Positions 26,689-35,521 of a stretch of 64,000 bases of DNA are shown piece by piece. How positions within the stretch are numbered: the first letter of the stretch is position 1; every line of letters begins with the position of its first letter. The notes below the pieces were generated by a model. That model did not search any database. It worked only from the letters and a program-made list of their open reading frames with translations, and was not told the DNA's origin. Source of the DNA: Mucilaginibacter defluvii (GTDB taxonomy: Bacteria; Bacteroidota; Bacteroidia; Sphingobacteriales; Sphingobacteriaceae); NCBI RefSeq assembly GCF_039543225.1, contig NZ_BAABJI010000002.1, positions 1,612,001-1,676,000 of the forward strand. Direction: 5' to 3'. A program made the translations under genes and the position numbers.

Positions 26689-26822
26689 GTATTAAAAATA
26701 CTATAATCGTTAAAATTCGTTATTTAAAATATGCCTTTAGGCTATAAAATTATTGTAATAATTAAGTGAATTACGGTTTGAATAACTTGAAGTTCACCGA
26801 TCATATAAACCCGATCCCTGTC

Positions 26823-27254
26823 ATGAACAAACAAATGGAGAAGCTGAAGAGACAACTGGCAGAAATATCTGAAGTTGTAAATACGTTCAAATCAGAAGCC
26901 GTGCAAGTGCGTATAGCCGAGAAGCTGTTTGACGTGTTGATTGATACTGACAGGCTTGAGGATGGTGAATTCAGCAAACGTGCGCAGCGCTTTAAAACTG
27001 ACGGCGAAAACGCGGGTGCCTTTCCCTACCGTAAAAAACCGGGAGCCACACGTGTACTAAACCAATTATTAGCTACCGATTTTTTTGATATACCACGCTC
27101 CATATCAGCCATAGCCAATTATTGTAAAGACAATTACGATTCGGACTTTAAAACATCCGAACTTTCGGGCATCCTGTTAAAGCTGGTTAACGAGCAAAAA
27201 CTGCGACGTGAAAAAAGCCGAGATAATAATCGTTTTGATTACGTTAAGGCTTAA
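26823..27254 (+). CDS. Unknown soluble protein with winged-helix-like C-terminus
   Basis: 143 residues from ATG 26823; a GTG at 26766 would add 19 residues of less protein-like sequence. An N-terminal helical stretch (MNKQMEKLKRQLAEISEVVN) could form a coiled coil. The C-terminal ~70 residues (FDIPRSISAIANYCKDNYDS, SELSGILLKLVNEQKLRRE) have the rhythm of a winged helix. I do not recognise a family. It is convergent with bshB1, and both stop codons lie in one 28-bp perfect palindrome. Confidence 0.65.
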   Translation: MNKQMEKLKRQLAEISEVVNTFKSEAVQVRIAEKLFDVLIDTDRLEDGEFSKRAQRFKTDGENAGAFPYRKKPGATRVLNQLLATDFFDIPRSISAIANYCKDNYDSDFKTSELSGILLKLVNEQKLRREKSRDNNRFDYVKA

Positions 27255-27266
27255 GCCTTAACGTAA
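27239..27266. repeat. Perfect 28-bp palindrome covering two convergent stop codons
   Basis: Arms TTACGTTAAGGCTT / AAGCCTTAACGTAA with no loop. It contains the TAA of the rightward gene (27252-27254) and the TAA of bshB1 (27258-27260). There is no U-tract on either side. Confidence 0.9.
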
Positions 27267-27983
27267 GTTGAACAAGTTATCAACGCCCAATATCTTTGTC
27301 GAGGTAAATCCTTCGGCGTATTTAACCCCAATGTTTTTACCAAACTCCAAAGCGCGGGCCTCAACTACCTTTATAAAATCGGGCGATGAAATATAGGTTT
27401 GCGGTTCATTAGGGTCCCAGTCCGGGTTATGGAACTGCGAACCGAACGCCAGCACACTTTCAATCTTTTTATTCCAGTGTTCGGTAATATCAATCACAAT
27501 ATCCGGCTGAATGTACCTGTCCTGTATAAAGTGTAGTAATAAATTCGGGCGCCATACATCCTGCAGTTTTCCCTCGTTAAAAGTCTCAATGCGGCGCAGC
27601 CCTGACAAAAACACTGACGACTCCACCAATTGATTGGCACGCCCATGGTCCGGATGACGGTCATGATAAGCGTTGGTGATGATAATCTCCGGCTGATATT
27701 TACGTATGGCCTCTATAACCTTTAATTGGTAAGGCTTGGTATTCTCAAAAAAACCGTCGGGTATCTCCAGGTTTTCGCGTACCGCGAGCCCCAGAATTTC
27801 GGCTGATGCCGCGGCTTCCGCCGCGCGTATTTCCGGCGTGCCGCGGGTACCCAGTTCGCCAAGGGTTAAATCAACAATGCCTGCTTTTTTACCCATGGCG
27901 ATGTGCTTAAGCAAAACCCCGGCACAACCCAATTCGGCATCGTCAGGATGTACAGACAATACCAGTATATCTAATTTTAACAT
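27258..27983 (-). CDS. bshB1: Bacillithiol biosynthesis deacetylase BshB1
   Basis: 241 residues, PIG-L/LmbE family. Zn-binding motif VHPDDAELGCAG near the N-terminus and HPDHGRANQL with further His ligands; GELGTRGTPEIRAAEAAASA is typical of the BshB1 subgroup. It deacetylates N-acetylglucosaminyl-malate in the synthesis of bacillithiol, the low-molecular-weight thiol. Co-transcribed with the upstream peroxidase (4-nt gap), which makes a thiol/redox operon. Confidence 0.9.
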   Translation of the reverse strand: MLKLDILVLSVHPDDAELGCAGVLLKHIAMGKKAGIVDLTLGELGTRGTPEIRAAEAAASAEILGLAVRENLEIPDGFFENTKPYQLKVIEAIRKYQPEIIITNAYHDRHPDHGRANQLVESSVFLSGLRRIETFNEGKLQDVWRPNLLLHFIQDRYIQPDIVIDITEHWNKKIESVLAFGSQFHNPDWDPNEPQTYISSPDFIKVVEARALEFGKNIGVKYAEGFTSTKILGVDNLFNLR

Positions 27984-27987
27984 ATAA

Positions 27988-28491
27988 CTATTTGCTGCCG
28001 GCCTCTAACAACCGGGTTATTTTTTTGCGGATTTTGGATGATGTTGGGCTGGTAAAAGGATAAAAGAAATCAACCACCCTGCCGGTACGGTCTATCAGGT
28101 ATTTATGAAAATTCCATTTCGGGGTTGAGCCCACTACACCGTTCTGTTTTTTATCTGCCAGAAACTTGAATAACGGATGAGCGTAAGGCCCGCGCACCCG
28201 CAGCTTATCAAAAACCATGTAGTTGGGGATGTTCACTTCACAAAACTGCTTCAGCGCTTCGCCCTCCAGTGGCTCCTGGCTGCCGAAATCATTTGAAGGA
28301 AAAGCCAGAATTTCAAAGTCTTTACCGGTAAACTCTTCCTTCAGCGCGGCCAGATCCTTAAGTTGAGGCGTAAAACCACACTGCGAAGCGGTGTTAACGA
28401 TCAGTAAAACCTTATTTTTAAAGGCTGAGAGATTGATTTGATCGCCGTTCAGCTTCGGAATATCATATTGGTAGATCGTATTTTCGGTCAT
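27988..28491 (-). CDS. Glutathione-peroxidase-family thiol peroxidase
   Basis: 167 residues. Peroxidatic Cys in NTASQCGFTPQ, the second motif FPSNDFGSQEP with the catalytic Gln, and the Trp/Asn motif KWNFHKYLID. Cys is encoded by an ordinary codon, not selenocysteine. Enzymes of this group in bacteria usually reduce peroxides with thioredoxin or a bacillithiol system. It sits between the DUF4294 gene (1-nt gap) and bshB1 (4-nt gap). Confidence 0.93.
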   Translation of the reverse strand: MTENTIYQYDIPKLNGDQINLSAFKNKVLLIVNTASQCGFTPQLKDLAALKEEFTGKDFEILAFPSNDFGSQEPLEGEALKQFCEVNIPNYMVFDKLRVRGPYAHPLFKFLADKKQNGVVGSTPKWNFHKYLIDRTGRVVDFFYPFTSPTSSKIRKKITRLLEAGSK

Positions 28492-28492
28492 T

Positions 28493-29113
28493 TTAATAAT
28501 AAGCCCTGTCGTATCCGGATGTTCGGATGATCTCTTCTATATCGCGCTCAACTTCAGGGTCGTACTCTTGTTTTAAATTATGGCCAAACAGCCGGGCTAC
28601 TGATTGCATCATGAATGCGTTAAGTCCGCCTTTCAACTCCTTAAGCATCGCGTAACTACTGTTACCTGTTTCGCGGTCAATAAGTTTAATGAGCACCTCA
28701 CCCTGACTGATTGTCATGTTCTTGATCTCGCGGTTAAACAAATCCTTAATTTGCTTTTCGCAAGCTTTAACCAGTTCCTTTTGTTTCTTCTTGTCGGATG
28801 TAAGCGCGATGTCTCGTTGTAACTGCCTGTAACGTTCGCCCGCGTAGCGGGCGTAAGGCATCACCTTCATTACGTTATAGCGTAAGCGCTTATACTTCAG
28901 CCTGTCCTCTTCGCTGGCAAAAATGCGGGTATCAACTATCTTAACGTCGGCTAAAACTATCCAGGGGATAAGCTGTCCGTCTTTCTCGGTCAGATAAGTT
29001 TTGATGGTATCATTTTTGCCAATCACCATTTGTGGTTTAGCACTATCTGCCTGCGCCGACGCCAGCATAGGCAAACAACAAAAGCATGACAGTATTAAAC
29101 CGATAAATTTCAT
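28493..29113 (-). CDS. DUF4294 secreted protein
   Basis: 206 residues from ATG 29113. A signal peptide (MKFIGLILSCFCCLPMLASA) precedes the DUF4294 domain: WIVLADVKIVD, RYNVMKVMPYARYAGERY, a Lys-rich helical stretch and IKLIDRETGNSSY. Restricted to Bacteroidota as far as I know and uncharacterised; probably periplasmic. First gene of the DUF4294-gpx-bshB1 operon. The in-frame TTG at 29131 lies within the promoter box. Confidence 0.85.
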   Translation of the reverse strand: MKFIGLILSCFCCLPMLASAQADSAKPQMVIGKNDTIKTYLTEKDGQLIPWIVLADVKIVDTRIFASEEDRLKYKRLRYNVMKVMPYARYAGERYRQLQRDIALTSDKKKQKELVKACEKQIKDLFNREIKNMTISQGEVLIKLIDRETGNSSYAMLKELKGGLNAFMMQSVARLFGHNLKQEYDPEVERDIEEIIRTSGYDRAYY

Positions 29114-29128
29114 ATATTTACTTGTACA

Positions 29129-29136
29129 CAAAATTA
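29129..29136 (-). promoter_or_regulatory. -7 box of the DUF4294-gpx-bshB1 operon
   Basis: TAATTTTG on the minus strand, perfect TAnnTTTG, 15 nt before ATG 29113. Confidence 0.6.
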
Positions 29137-29224
29137 GTGCAAATTTTCAGGTAATTGGTTATTACCCGCAATTTACATTTTTTGTTACAAAATAATTATA
29201 AATACTTACACTGCAAGGCTATAC

Positions 29225-31450
29225 ATGAAAGATTTGGTGATTGACCTGGAAGCTGAGAAAAAAGAGATACTAAAACGTTACCGGGCGTTGCTGCGTGCCA
29301 GCAAGTCAACCCTGCAAAAGGGTGATAAGCGCATGATACGCAAGGCCTTTGATATGGCTTTGGAAAGCCATAAAGATATGCGCCGCAAATCAGGCGAGCC
29401 ATATATATATCATCCTATCGCGGTAGCGCAAATAGCTGCCGAAGAGATCGGCCTGGGCACTACGTCAATTGTATGCGCGCTGCTGCACGACGTGGTTGAA
29501 GATACTGATGTACAACTGGATGACATTGAGCGTGAGTTTGGTAAAAAGGTAGCCAAGATAATTGACGGGCTGACCAAAATATCGGGCGTTTTTGACACCA
29601 ACAGCTCACTGCAGGCCGAGAACTTCCGTAAAATGCTGCTTACCCTGGCCGATGACGTACGGGTAATATTGATAAAGCTGGCCGACAGGCTGCACAACAT
29701 GCGTACCATGGAGTTTATGCCGCGCGACAAGCAGCTTAAGCTATCATCAGAAACTGTATACCTGTATGCACCCTTAGCGCACCGCCTGGGTTTATATGCT
29801 ATAAAATCTGAACTGGAAGATCTCTCCATGAAATACATGGAGAAGGATACCTACCAGCTCATTAAGCGTAAGCTAAACGAGAAGAAGGCCGAGCGCGAAA
29901 AATTTATTCGTGACTTTATTGAACCGCTTAAACGTACATTAGAAAGCCAGGGGTTACAGGCAGACGTTTTTGGCCGGCCAAAATCCATCCATTCCATTTG
30001 GAATAAGATGAAAAAGAAATCGATACCTTTTGAGGAGGTATATGATTTATTCGCTATTCGTATCATTTTGGATAGTCCGCCGGAAAGTGAGAAGTCCGAT
30101 TCGTGGAAGGCCTATTCCATCGTGACTGATCTGTACCGCCCTAACCCTGACCGGTTGCGCGACTGGATATCATCGCCAAAGGCAAACGGTTACGAGTCGT
30201 TACATACCACGGTAATGGGGCCGCGAGGCCAATGGGTGGAAGTACAGATCCGTACTACCCGCATGAACGAGATTGCCGAAAAGGGTTTTGCCGCGCACTG
30301 GAAATACAAGGAATCGAGCAGCGACAGCGGGCTCGACCAATGGGTAACAAAAGTGCGGGAGCTGTTAAAGAATCCTGACTCGAACGCGCTTGACTTTATT
30401 GACGATTTCAAGATGAACCTCTTTTCGGACGAGATTTTCATCTTTACTCCGAAAGGCGCGTTGATACAATTGCCGCTTAACGCTACCGCCCTCGATTTTG
30501 CTTTTGAGATACATACCGATGTAGGCGCAAGCTGTATCGGCGCAAAGGTGAACCATAAGCTGGTGCCGCTTAACTACAAACTCCAAAACGGCGATCAGGT
30601 GGAGATCATTACCTCCAGTAAGCAAACCCCGAAAGAGGACTGGCTCAACTTTGTGGTTACCGCAAAGGCTAAAGCCAAGATCAAATCAGCCTTAAAAGAA
30701 GAAAAACGTAAGATTGCCGAGGATGGCAAGGAGATACTGGAGCGGAAGCTGAAATCGCTCAAGATCACTTACAACTCTGACAACCTGCATAAACTGAGCT
30801 ATTTTTTCAAGCTACAATCAACCCAAGATCTTTTTTATAATGTAGCCAAGGGGGTTATTGACATGAAGGACCTGAAGGAATACCAGGCATCAGAAAAAAT
30901 AATTGAGAATAAACCGCAGGATAAAATAGAAGCCGACCAGGTACAAAACCTGATCAAAAGCATCAAGGCCAAGGACAGCGACATGCTGCTGATTGGCGAG
31001 GATATGCAGAAGATTGACTATAAACTCGCTAATTGCTGCAACCCTATCCCCGGCGATGACGTGTTTGGTTTCATTACCGTGAGTGAGGGCATAAAGATAC
31101 ACCGTACCAACTGCCCTAACGCGGCAAAGCTAATGGCCAATTACGGCTACCGTATTGTGAAAGCACGTTGGACAAATCAGCAGGAGTTGGCATTTTTAAC
31201 CGGCTTGCGCATACGTGGTATTGATGATGTCGGGCTGATCAATAAGCTGACAACCGTAATATCAAACGACTTTAAAGTAAACATGCGTTCTATCACGGTG
31301 GATAGCGACAACGGTATTTTTGAAGGCTCGATAATGGTTTACGTGAATGACACACAGCACCTGGAAGACCTGGTTAAAAAGCTGAAACAGGTACGGGGCG
31401 TAACGTCCGTTGACCGCTTTGATTCGGCAGTTGAGAAAGCGGCAGGATAG
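29225..31450 (+). CDS. rsh: Bifunctional (p)ppGpp synthetase/hydrolase (RelA/SpoT homologue)
   Basis: 741 residues with the complete long-RSH order. HD hydrolase at ~50-200 (LLHDVVEDTD, His88/Asp89). Synthetase at ~230-370 with FGRPKSIHSIWNKM, YDLFAIRII and the substrate loop SPKANGYESLHTTV. TGS at ~400-465 (IFIFTPKGALIQLPLNATAL). A helical/zinc-finger region carries CCNPIPGDD, and a C-terminal ACT domain ends the protein. An intact HD motif implies both synthesis and hydrolysis of the stringent alarmone. Single-gene unit, followed by a long imperfect hairpin. Confidence 0.96.
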   Translation: MKDLVIDLEAEKKEILKRYRALLRASKSTLQKGDKRMIRKAFDMALESHKDMRRKSGEPYIYHPIAVAQIAAEEIGLGTTSIVCALLHDVVEDTDVQLDDIEREFGKKVAKIIDGLTKISGVFDTNSSLQAENFRKMLLTLADDVRVILIKLADRLHNMRTMEFMPRDKQLKLSSETVYLYAPLAHRLGLYAIKSELEDLSMKYMEKDTYQLIKRKLNEKKAEREKFIRDFIEPLKRTLESQGLQADVFGRPKSIHSIWNKMKKKSIPFEEVYDLFAIRIILDSPPESEKSDSWKAYSIVTDLYRPNPDRLRDWISSPKANGYESLHTTVMGPRGQWVEVQIRTTRMNEIAEKGFAAHWKYKESSSDSGLDQWVTKVRELLKNPDSNALDFIDDFKMNLFSDEIFIFTPKGALIQLPLNATALDFAFEIHTDVGASCIGAKVNHKLVPLNYKLQNGDQVEIITSSKQTPKEDWLNFVVTAKAKAKIKSALKEEKRKIAEDGKEILERKLKSLKITYNSDNLHKLSYFFKLQSTQDLFYNVAKGVIDMKDLKEYQASEKIIENKPQDKIEADQVQNLIKSIKAKDSDMLLIGEDMQKIDYKLANCCNPIPGDDVFGFITVSEGIKIHRTNCPNAAKLMANYGYRIVKARWTNQQELAFLTGLRIRGIDDVGLINKLTTVISNDFKVNMRSITVDSDNGIFEGSIMVYVNDTQHLEDLVKKLKQVRGVTSVDRFDSAVEKAAG

Positions 31451-31465
31451 GGATTAGAGATTGGT

Positions 31466-31610
31466 GGTAGGAGATCGGTAGTTAGACATTAGTGGTTAGT
31501 AAATGGTTATTCTTTGGTATTAGAAATAGTTGCTTAACGTTATCCCTATTTTTCAATTCAAAATCATAATTATTTACTAATCTCTAATAACTAACTACTA
31601 ATCACCTTTT
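31466..31610. repeat. Degenerate TTAGT-word inverted repeat downstream of the RSH gene
   Basis: The left arm GTAGTTAGACATTAGTGGTTAGTAAATGGTTA (about 31481-31512, given here for its words) pairs imperfectly with TAATTATTTACTAATCTC...TAACTACTAATCACC (about 31568-31607). The gap to the Fur gene holds nothing else. Confidence 0.6.
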
Positions 31611-31650
31611 ATTAATACCTTTACTTTTTATTTTACTGCACTACTAAATT

Positions 31651-32118
31651 ATGCCCCAACAGGAAACTATAGCACTGGTAAAAAAGATATTCGAGGCTTA
31701 TCTTGAAAATAAAAGCCTGCGCAAAACACCTGAGCGCTTTGCCATTTTAGAGGAGATCTACTCGCGTAATGACCATTTTGATGTGGAATCGCTATACATC
31801 CACATGAAAAATAAAAAGTACCGCGTTAGCCGCGCTACGGTATACAACACGCTCGAACTATTGGTATCATGCGATTTGGTAACCAAACACCAGTTTGGCA
31901 AGAACATGGCCCAGTTTGAGAAATCGTACGGCTTTAAGCAGCACGACCATATCATCTGTATTGACTGCGGCAAGGTGGTTGAGTTTTGCGACCCGCGCAT
32001 TCAGCAGATACAAAGCATGATGGGTGATATCCTTAAATTCGACATTAAACACCACTCGTTAAACCTATACGGAAATTGTGTTAAATTAAAAGAAGGTGTT
32101 TGTGACAGAAAAGTTTAA
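31651..32118 (+). CDS. Fur-family metalloregulator
   Basis: 155 residues. An N-terminal winged helix (~20-90, [20 protein letters not shown] is the recognition part) is followed by a dimerisation domain with [15 protein letters not shown] and a second cysteine pair near the C-terminus ([11 protein letters not shown]), consistent with a structural zinc site. It could be Fur, Zur or PerR type; metal specificity cannot be fixed. It lies 36 bp upstream of purA but purA has its own promoter box. Confidence 0.92.
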   Translation: MPQQETIALVKKIFEAYLENKSLRKTPERFAILEEIYSRNDHFDVESLYIHMKNKKYRVSRATVYNTLELLVSCDLVTKHQFGKNMAQFEKSYGFKQHDHIICIDCGKVVEFCDPRIQQIQSMMGDILKFDIKHHSLNLYGNCVKLKEGVCDRKV

Positions 32119-32123
32119 CTTTG
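32116..32123 (+). promoter_or_regulatory. -7 box of purA
   Basis: TAACTTTG, perfect TAnnTTTG, overlapping the stop codon of the Fur-family gene (TAA 32116-32118) and 31 nt upstream of the purA ATG. Confidence 0.55.
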
Positions 32124-32154
32124 CCGCCTTTCACACAATATTGCAATTTAAATA

Positions 32155-33432
32155 ATGGCTGTTGATGTTTTATTAGGCCTCCAATGGGGCGACGAAGGTA
32201 AAGGTAAGATAGTTGACGTATTAAGCGCCGACTATGATCTGATAGCACGTTTTCAGGGCGGCCCCAATGCCGGCCACACGCTTGAGTTTGATAGTAAAAA
32301 GTTTGTATTGAACACTATCCCATCGGGCATTTTCTTTGATAACACGCTTAACCTGATAGGTAACGGTGTAGTTATTGACCCCATCACCCTTAAAAAAGAA
32401 CTTGATAAGTTAAAAGATGCCGGGCACGATCTGCTGGCTAAAAAGAACCTGGTGATCGCTAAAAAAGCGCACCTGATATTGCCTACCCACCAACTGCTTG
32501 ACGCCGCATCTGAAAAGAAAATGGGCGAAGGTAAAATTGGTTCAACCTTAAAAGGCATCGGTCCTACTTACATGGACAAAACCGGCCGCAACGGGTTGCG
32601 TATTGGCGATATAACGCTGCCGGACTTTAAGGAACGTTATGATCGTTTGGTTGAAAAGCACAAATCGATGCTGCAATCGCTTTACGGCGAAGTGGCTGAT
32701 TTCAGCGAACGCGAACAGGCATTTTTTGAAGCTATTGACCTGATTAAACAGTTTGAACTGGTTGACTCAGAACATTTGGTTAACAACTACATTAAACAAG
32801 GTAAAAAAGTATTGGCCGAAGGCGCACAAGGCGCCATGCTGGATATCGATTTTGGCTCGTACCCTTTTGTAACTTCATCAAACACTACCGCCGCGGGGGC
32901 TTGTACCGGTTTGGGTATTGCTCCTAAAGAGATTGGTGATGTAATAGGTATTTTTAAGGCTTATTGTACACGTGTTGGCGGTGGCCCTTTCCCTACCGAA
33001 CTGCACGACGAAACCGGCGAAGAACTGCGTAAGATAGGTCATGAATTTGGCGCAACTACCGGCAGGCCACGCCGTACCGGCTGGATTGACTTGCCAGCTT
33101 TAAAATACGCCATTATGCTTAACGGCGTTACCCAACTGGTAATGACCAAGGCCGATGTATTGAGCGGTTTTGAGAAGATATATGCCTGCACACATTATGA
33201 TTACGCCGGCGAAACTATCGACTACATGCCGTATGATATTTGTACCATTGAGCCAAAACCCGTTTTAAAGGAAATTGATGGCTGGCATGAGGACATTACC
33301 GGCATTACCGAGCTTGACCAGATCCCTGCTAAACTGGCCTCATATATTGATTTCCTGGAAGCTGAGTTAGGCGTTCCGGTTAAATATCTTTCTGTAGGCC
33401 CCGACAGGGTACAGACCTTGGTTTTACACTAA
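32155..33432 (+). CDS. purA: Adenylosuccinate synthetase
   Basis: 425 residues, full length. GTP-binding start LGLQWGDEGKGKIVDVLS, active-site GPNAGHTL, GIGPTYMDKTGRNGLRIGD and the late TTGRPRRTGWIDL. It commits IMP to AMP by condensing with aspartate using GTP. A canonical terminator follows 28 nt after the stop. Confidence 0.97.
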   Translation: MAVDVLLGLQWGDEGKGKIVDVLSADYDLIARFQGGPNAGHTLEFDSKKFVLNTIPSGIFFDNTLNLIGNGVVIDPITLKKELDKLKDAGHDLLAKKNLVIAKKAHLILPTHQLLDAASEKKMGEGKIGSTLKGIGPTYMDKTGRNGLRIGDITLPDFKERYDRLVEKHKSMLQSLYGEVADFSEREQAFFEAIDLIKQFELVDSEHLVNNYIKQGKKVLAEGAQGAMLDIDFGSYPFVTSSNTTAAGACTGLGIAPKEIGDVIGIFKAYCTRVGGGPFPTELHDETGEELRKIGHEFGATTGRPRRTGWIDLPALKYAIMLNGVTQLVMTKADVLSGFEKIYACTHYDYAGETIDYMPYDICTIEPKPVLKEIDGWHEDITGITELDQIPAKLASYIDFLEAELGVPVKYLSVGPDRVQTLVLH

Positions 33433-33460
33433 GATTAAAACTAATAATACTGATATATGG

Positions 33461-33485
33461 AAAGGCCGGTTAATCCGGCCTTTTG
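33461..33485 (+). terminator. Terminator of purA
   Basis: Stem AAAGGCCGG / CCGGCCTTT with a TTAAT loop and TTTT tail, ending just before the pabB -7 box. Confidence 0.85.
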
Positions 33486-33491
33486 TTTTAC

Positions 33492-33499
33492 TATTTTTG
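33492..33499 (+). promoter_or_regulatory. -7 box of pabB
   Basis: TATTTTTG, perfect TAnnTTTG, 4 nt before the GTG start at 33504. Confidence 0.6.
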
Positions 33500-33503
33500 T
33501 ATA

Positions 33504-34793
33504 GTGATCGTCGCACTCAATAATCCGGAAGAATTTAAGCAAAAAGCAATTGCCTGGGCCAATAGTTTCGATGTGGCCTGTTGTCTAAATTCAAATAACT
33601 TTACAGATAAATACGGTAAGTTTGAAGCGCTGATAGCGGCAGGTATAAAGGGTGAATTGACAGCCAATGCAGGTAATGCCTTTGAACAACTAACACACTT
33701 CAGGCAAAAACATCCTGGTTGGATAACCGGTTTTTTTGGCTACAATCTGAAGAATGAGGTGGAAAACCTGTCCTCCGCAAATCATGATGGCCTGAATTTT
33801 CCGGATATGTATTTCTTCGCGCCGCAGCATATCATTATTATAAAAGGAAATGAGGCAGAGGTAATCAGCGACGATGCGAATAGTGTATTAAAAAGTATTG
33901 AGCAGGCTTCAATACACTTAACCGATCAGCCTGTGTCAGCCCATATAAAAACCCGTTTCAGTAAAGATGAATATCTGCAAACGGCCAATAGAATAAAACA
34001 GCACATTGCCCGCGGCGATATTTACGTAACTAACTTTTGCCAGGAATTTTACGCTGAAGATGCACTGATCGATCCGCTTAGCATATATAGTAAACTTAAT
34101 AACATCTCCCCTAATCCCTTCTCGTCTTACTTCAAGCTGAAGGACAAATATATGACATGCGCATCGCCGGAGCGCTTTATGGCTAAGCGTGGCGATAAGC
34201 TGATATCGCAACCCATCAAAGGCACCGCAAAACGCAGCGACAACCCTACCGAGGATGAAGCCAACAAAGCATTACTAAGATCGCAAATTAAAGAGTTGCA
34301 GGAGAATGTGATGATCGTTGACCTGGTACGTAACGATCTAACTCGCTCGGCAAAACAGGGCACGGTTAAAACAGAAGAACTTTTCGGACTGTACAGTTTT
34401 AAACAAGTGCATCAAATGATCTCGACCGTGGTATGTGAAAAGGATAAAACCATCAGCAACGTGCAGGCCATAAAAAACACCTTCCCGATGGGGAGTATGA
34501 CCGGTGCGCCGAAATTAAGCGCAATGCAGCTGATGGAACAATACGAGCGCAGCAAACGAGGCGTATACTCCGGCGCGATAGGCTATTTTAGCGCGGATGG
34601 AGATTTTGATTTTAATGTGGTGATCCGTACGCTGCTGTATAACGCTACCAACAAATACCTCTCCTTCCAAACCGGCAGCGCCATTACTTTTAATGCCGAT
34701 GCGGAACAAGAATATGAGGAATGTTTACTGAAAGCGAAGGCTATTTTGGAGGCACTCTCTCAATTATTAACCGACTTGCCGCCCGAACGCTAA
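33504..34793 (+). CDS. pabB: Aminodeoxychorismate synthase component I
   Basis: 429 residues from GTG 33504; the frame is open to 33483 but that stretch contains the promoter box. Chorismate-binding enzyme with PIKGTAKR around Lys239. The Lys in PIKGT is characteristic of PabB, while anthranilate synthase has PIAGT there. Further motifs: IVDLVRNDLTRSAK, FPMGSMTGAPKLSAM and GVYSGAIGYFSADGDFDFNV. It aminates chorismate for p-aminobenzoate and folate. No glutaminase domain is fused or adjacent. Its last ~50 bp overlap the broken DUF2071 gene on the other strand. Confidence 0.9.
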   Translation: MIVALNNPEEFKQKAIAWANSFDVACCLNSNNFTDKYGKFEALIAAGIKGELTANAGNAFEQLTHFRQKHPGWITGFFGYNLKNEVENLSSANHDGLNFPDMYFFAPQHIIIIKGNEAEVISDDANSVLKSIEQASIHLTDQPVSAHIKTRFSKDEYLQTANRIKQHIARGDIYVTNFCQEFYAEDALIDPLSIYSKLNNISPNPFSSYFKLKDKYMTCASPERFMAKRGDKLISQPIKGTAKRSDNPTEDEANKALLRSQIKELQENVMIVDLVRNDLTRSAKQGTVKTEELFGLYSFKQVHQMISTVVCEKDKTISNVQAIKNTFPMGSMTGAPKLSAMQLMEQYERSKRGVYSGAIGYFSADGDFDFNVVIRTLLYNATNKYLSFQTGSAITFNADAEQEYEECLLKAKAILEALSQLLTDLPPER

Positions 34794-35482
34794 CCTCCGA
34801 CCCCTCGGCAAAAAATACCAAATAGGGCTTCACCGTCAGGAACGGCCCAAATGCTTCGCCGTATAACTCTTTAACGTCAGCATCAAAAACAAAGTCGGTA
34901 AACTCGCCTATACGCCATGGCACATGCTCCACCTCGTATTCCATCTAGTTAACATCGCTTCGCCGGTTATAGCCCAGTAATGCTCCAAAATAAATTCTTC
35001 GGCACTACCTGGTTTCATCGGCACAAAATCAGAGTTTACCGTTGCACCCAATTTATTCCAGCGGCCGTTGAGTTTCCATTCGTAAAGGTATGAGGTATGA
35101 TCAGCATCAACACTTGCTATTTGATGCCGCATAGACAAGAGCCGATAATGCTCCTTATAAAGCGTATTGGCTATGATCGGTATCGTAGCTTTCGATACTA
35201 TCTCGCTTACAAAAACAGTCCCGCGCTTCCATTCTTTACCATCAATGCCGTACGTAAAAGCGCAGGTTTACCTCCTCGAAGTTGACGTGGCCCGGCCATT
35301 TAACGCCAAGCACCCGCGTATTTTAAAAACGGGAGCCTACCATGCTCACCAAACATTTGCCCTGCCACAAATCAAGTTCGGTAGCGGCGGGTAAATATGG
35401 TTTAAGTATTCCGGATCGACCTCGTAATTGATCATTAACAGGTTCTTCCAGGCGGCGGTAAGGAATTTATCTTAGCCATCAT
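34741..35482 (-). pseudogene. Decayed DUF2071 (YqjF-like) gene
   Basis: Joining minus-strand frames recovers a nearly complete DUF2071 protein: FLTAAWKNLLMINYEVDPEY, KPYLPAATELDLWQGKCLVS, NTRVLGVKWPGHVNFEEVNL (then RFYVRH), DGKEWKRGTVFVSEIV, YKEHYRLLSMRHQ and EYEVEHVPWRIGEF. Frame changes are needed near 35472, 35405, 35244 and 34945, plus a TAA at 35323-35325 where a Gln codon (CAA) is expected. Conservation between lesions is high, so inactivation looks recent. Sequencing error is possible but five lesions in 740 bp, among otherwise intact genes, argue against it. It begins at ATG 35482 right after the M48 terminator. Confidence 0.85.
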
Positions 35483-35513
35483 TAAAAATCCCGCTCTTAT
35501 GAGGGGCGGGATG
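35483..35513 (-). terminator. Terminator of the plsY-M48 unit
   Basis: On the minus strand, stem ATCCCGCC... / ...GAGCGGGAT followed by TTTTTAATG. It lies 9 nt after the M48 stop codon. Confidence 0.8.
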
Positions 35514-35521
35514 CAAACACT

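Noticed and set aside
27988..28491. Selenocysteine in the glutathione-peroxidase-like protein
   Set aside because: The active-site position is an ordinary Cys codon and no in-frame TGA is present.
32116..33432. Fur-family gene and purA as an operon
   Set aside because: Only 36 bp separate them, but a perfect -7 box lies at the end of the Fur-family gene, so separate control is at least as likely.
34908..35394. Several open frames on both strands (such as 34908-35138 minus and 35097-35394 plus) as independent genes
   Set aside because: The minus-strand frames are consecutive pieces of the broken DUF2071 gene, and the plus-strand frames are its antisense shadows with no recognisable protein features.
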